Below, in pieces: positions 12,897 through 14,076 of a DNA stretch of 14,076 nt. Each line of letters begins with the position of its first letter. The first letter of the stretch is position 1. The stretch comes from Candidatus Fermentibacterales bacterium (GTDB taxonomy: Bacteria; Fermentibacterota; Fermentibacteria; Fermentibacterales; JAFGKQ01): positions 1 through 14,076 of the forward strand of contig JAFGKQ010000128.1 of NCBI GenBank assembly GCA_016928495.1. The letters are read 5' to 3'. The translations under genes were made by a program, and so were the position numbers. Under the pieces are notes generated by a model, which saw nothing but the letters and a program-made list of their open reading frames with translations, made no database searches and was not told where the DNA came from.

Positions 12897-14076
12897 GTGG
12901 CTCCGGACAGCCCTGTCATCCATGATCTGCTCGACGAGGCGGCCGCGAGGATCCCTGACGCGGTCGCCCTCGTCGACGACGACTACGAGATCACTTTCTC
13001 CGACTGGAGGAGGGTCTCCCTTCATCTGGCCAAGTCGCTTCAGAGCATGGGGGTCCACAAGGGAGACATCGTAGGGGCCTACCTCGGCAAGACCCTGCTG
13101 CTCCCGTGCCTGTTCACTGCAGTGTCCAGGCTGGGGGCCCAGTTCATGGCCCTGGTTCCGGGATGGCCCGAGCAGACCTACTCCCGCACCTTCGGCAGAT
13201 GGCCCAGGAGGTTCGTAGTGGTCGAGTCCGACAGGTGCCGGGACGTCTACTGCGACACCGAGTGGTCCAGCCTGACCAGGGCCTCTGTCCTCGATGGCTC
13301 GGAGACTCCCTACAGCCTGCCTGAGGTATCGCCGGAGGACGTGGTCTACCTGAACATTACGTCCGCATCCACGGGCCAGCCCAAGGTGGCTTCGACGACT
13401 CACCGCCATCTCATTGCCAACACCAGGGGGGTGTGCGAGGCGTTGGAGATGGCCGCGGATGACGTCCACATGTCGCTCTTCGGAGTCATCGGCCATCCAC
13501 ACGAGCTTTTCGCCAGGGGCCTCTTCCTGGGTGGGAAGACAGTTCTCACCGAGAGCCCGTACCCCCGCAGCGTTATCCAGCGGGTATCCGCACAGAGGGT
13601 CACCGCGCTCATGGGCCTGCCTCCTCAGCTCGAGGGGATATCGCGTCTCTACCGGAGAGCCGACGCCGACCTGAGTAGCCTCCGCTTCGCCGAAGCCGGC
13701 GGCATGCACTTCTCGCAGTTGCTGTGCGAGCGCTTCCAGGAGAGGACGGGGGTGCCCATCCGTTCTGTCTGGGGCAGCACGGAGACCTCCGGCGTGGTTC
13801 TCATCGGTGATCCCGGCAGGACCGGGTTCGACAGGGTCGTGCCCGGCTACGAGGTCGAGATCAGGAAGACGGAGGAGGTAGTCGCGGGCTCGGAGCATGG
13901 CGTTTCGCCCGAGACCGGAGAGCTCTGGGTCTCCGGCGAGGGCGTCGTTGCGGGCTATCACGGGGACAGGGCCGAGACGGCCGAGAGCTTCCGCGAGGGC
14001 TGGTACCGGACGGGCGACATATTCAAGCGCGAGGGAGGCAGGCTCGTGTTCCTGGGGCGCAGGGGCGGGCTGATCA
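12897..14076 (+). CDS. AMP-forming acyl-CoA/acyl-ACP synthetase (ANL superfamily), 3' end outside the window
   Basis: This open frame runs off the window after 393 codons, so the C-terminal subdomain with its catalytic lysine is missing. It activates a carboxylate as acyl-AMP and passes it to a thiol. Visible core motifs are a P-loop 'ITSASTGQPK' (154-163, canonical TSGTTGxPK), 'WGSTETSG' (292-299), 'GELWVSGEGVVAGYHGD' (341-357), 'REGWYRTGD' (366-374) and 'FLGRRGG' (385-391). The GTG at 12897 is chosen because 'VIHDLLDEAAARIPDAVALV' is a typical N-terminus, but no good Shine-Dalgarno precedes it. A CTG at 12888 would sit eight bases after a GGAG that overlaps the SPFH gene end. It lies 14 bases after the SPFH stop. 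The substrate is unknown; a fatty acid for lipid synthesis is possible. Confidence 0.85.
   Translation, partial: MAPDSPVIHDLLDEAAARIPDAVALVDDDYEITFSDWRRVSLHLAKSLQSMGVHKGDIVGAYLGKTLLLPCLFTAVSRLGAQFMALVPGWPEQTYSRTFGRWPRRFVVVESDRCRDVYCDTEWSSLTRASVLDGSETPYSLPEVSPEDVVYLNITSASTGQPKVASTTHRHLIANTRGVCEALEMAADDVHMSLFGVIGHPHELFARGLFLGGKTVLTESPYPRSVIQRVSAQRVTALMGLPPQLEGISRLYRRADADLSSLRFAEAGGMHFSQLLCERFQERTGVPIRSVWGSTETSGVVLIGDPGRTGFDRVVPGYEVEIRKTEEVVAGSEHGVSPETGELWVSGEGVVAGYHGDRAETAESFREGWYRTGDIFKREGGRLVFLGRRGGLI

Noticed and set aside
12831-13961. Minus-strand open frame of 376 codons opposite the acyl-CoA synthetase
   Set aside because: The plus-strand frame carries the ANL-superfamily motifs in order; the antisense frame shows none.
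1-14076. tRNA or rRNA genes, CRISPR arrays, insertion sequences, prophage or att sites
   Set aside because: Nothing recognisable was seen. Genes are tightly packed and all the larger spacers are accounted for.

Overview
The window is a dense, GC-rich bacterial chromosome segment with almost no spacer DNA. Thirteen protein genes are visible, and two of them run off the ends. Codon use is distinctive: AGG is a very common arginine codon and ATA a common isoleucine codon despite the high GC, and several genes start with GTG. An RpoN (sigma-54) tail, a lytic transglycosylase MltG and a Bacteroides-type serine palmitoyltransferase point to a bacterium that makes peptidoglycan and probably sphingolipids. 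A compact alanyl-tRNA synthetase and a secreted caspase-like protein suggest an uncultured lineage near the FCB superphylum, possibly Fermentibacteria-like. That placement is a low-confidence inference.

Layout. Bases 1-140 hold the C-terminus of RpoN, followed by an adenosine-specific kinase-family gene (176-664). A minus-strand NAD-dependent epimerase/reductase gene (713-1648) converges on it. A short divergent promoter region (about 1649-1739) separates that gene from a plus-strand run: serine palmitoyltransferase-like enzyme (1740-2921), GNAT-fold acyltransferase (2935-4074), compact AlaRS (4090-5883), secreted caspase-like protein (5880-6836), M42 aminopeptidase (6880-7953), ABC-transporter permease (7968-9638), YqgF/RuvX-family nuclease (9641-10045) and MltG (10042-11082). 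These genes overlap or are separated by at most 44 bases, so they could form one long operon. A second promoter (11090-11117) precedes a small helical protein (11155-11679) and an SPFH protein with three zinc ribbons (11731-12882). An AMP-forming acyl-CoA/ACP synthetase (12897 to the window end) follows.

How the genes may work together. The epimerase-type reductase, the serine palmitoyltransferase-like enzyme and the GNAT-fold acyltransferase match the three activities described for bacterial ceramide synthesis in Caulobacter: ketosphinganine formation, reduction and N-acylation. The acyl-activating enzyme at the far end could supply acyl donor, but it is about 9 kb away and the link is weak. 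The AlaRS, RuvX and MltG genes look like the widely conserved alaS-ruvX-mltG neighbourhood, here interrupted by the caspase-like, M42 and permease genes. The helical protein and SPFH/zinc-ribbon pair resembles membrane-stress modules related to Bacillus YdjI.

No tRNA, rRNA, CRISPR array, insertion sequence or prophage signal was recognised, and no gene-free stretch exceeds 300 bases.
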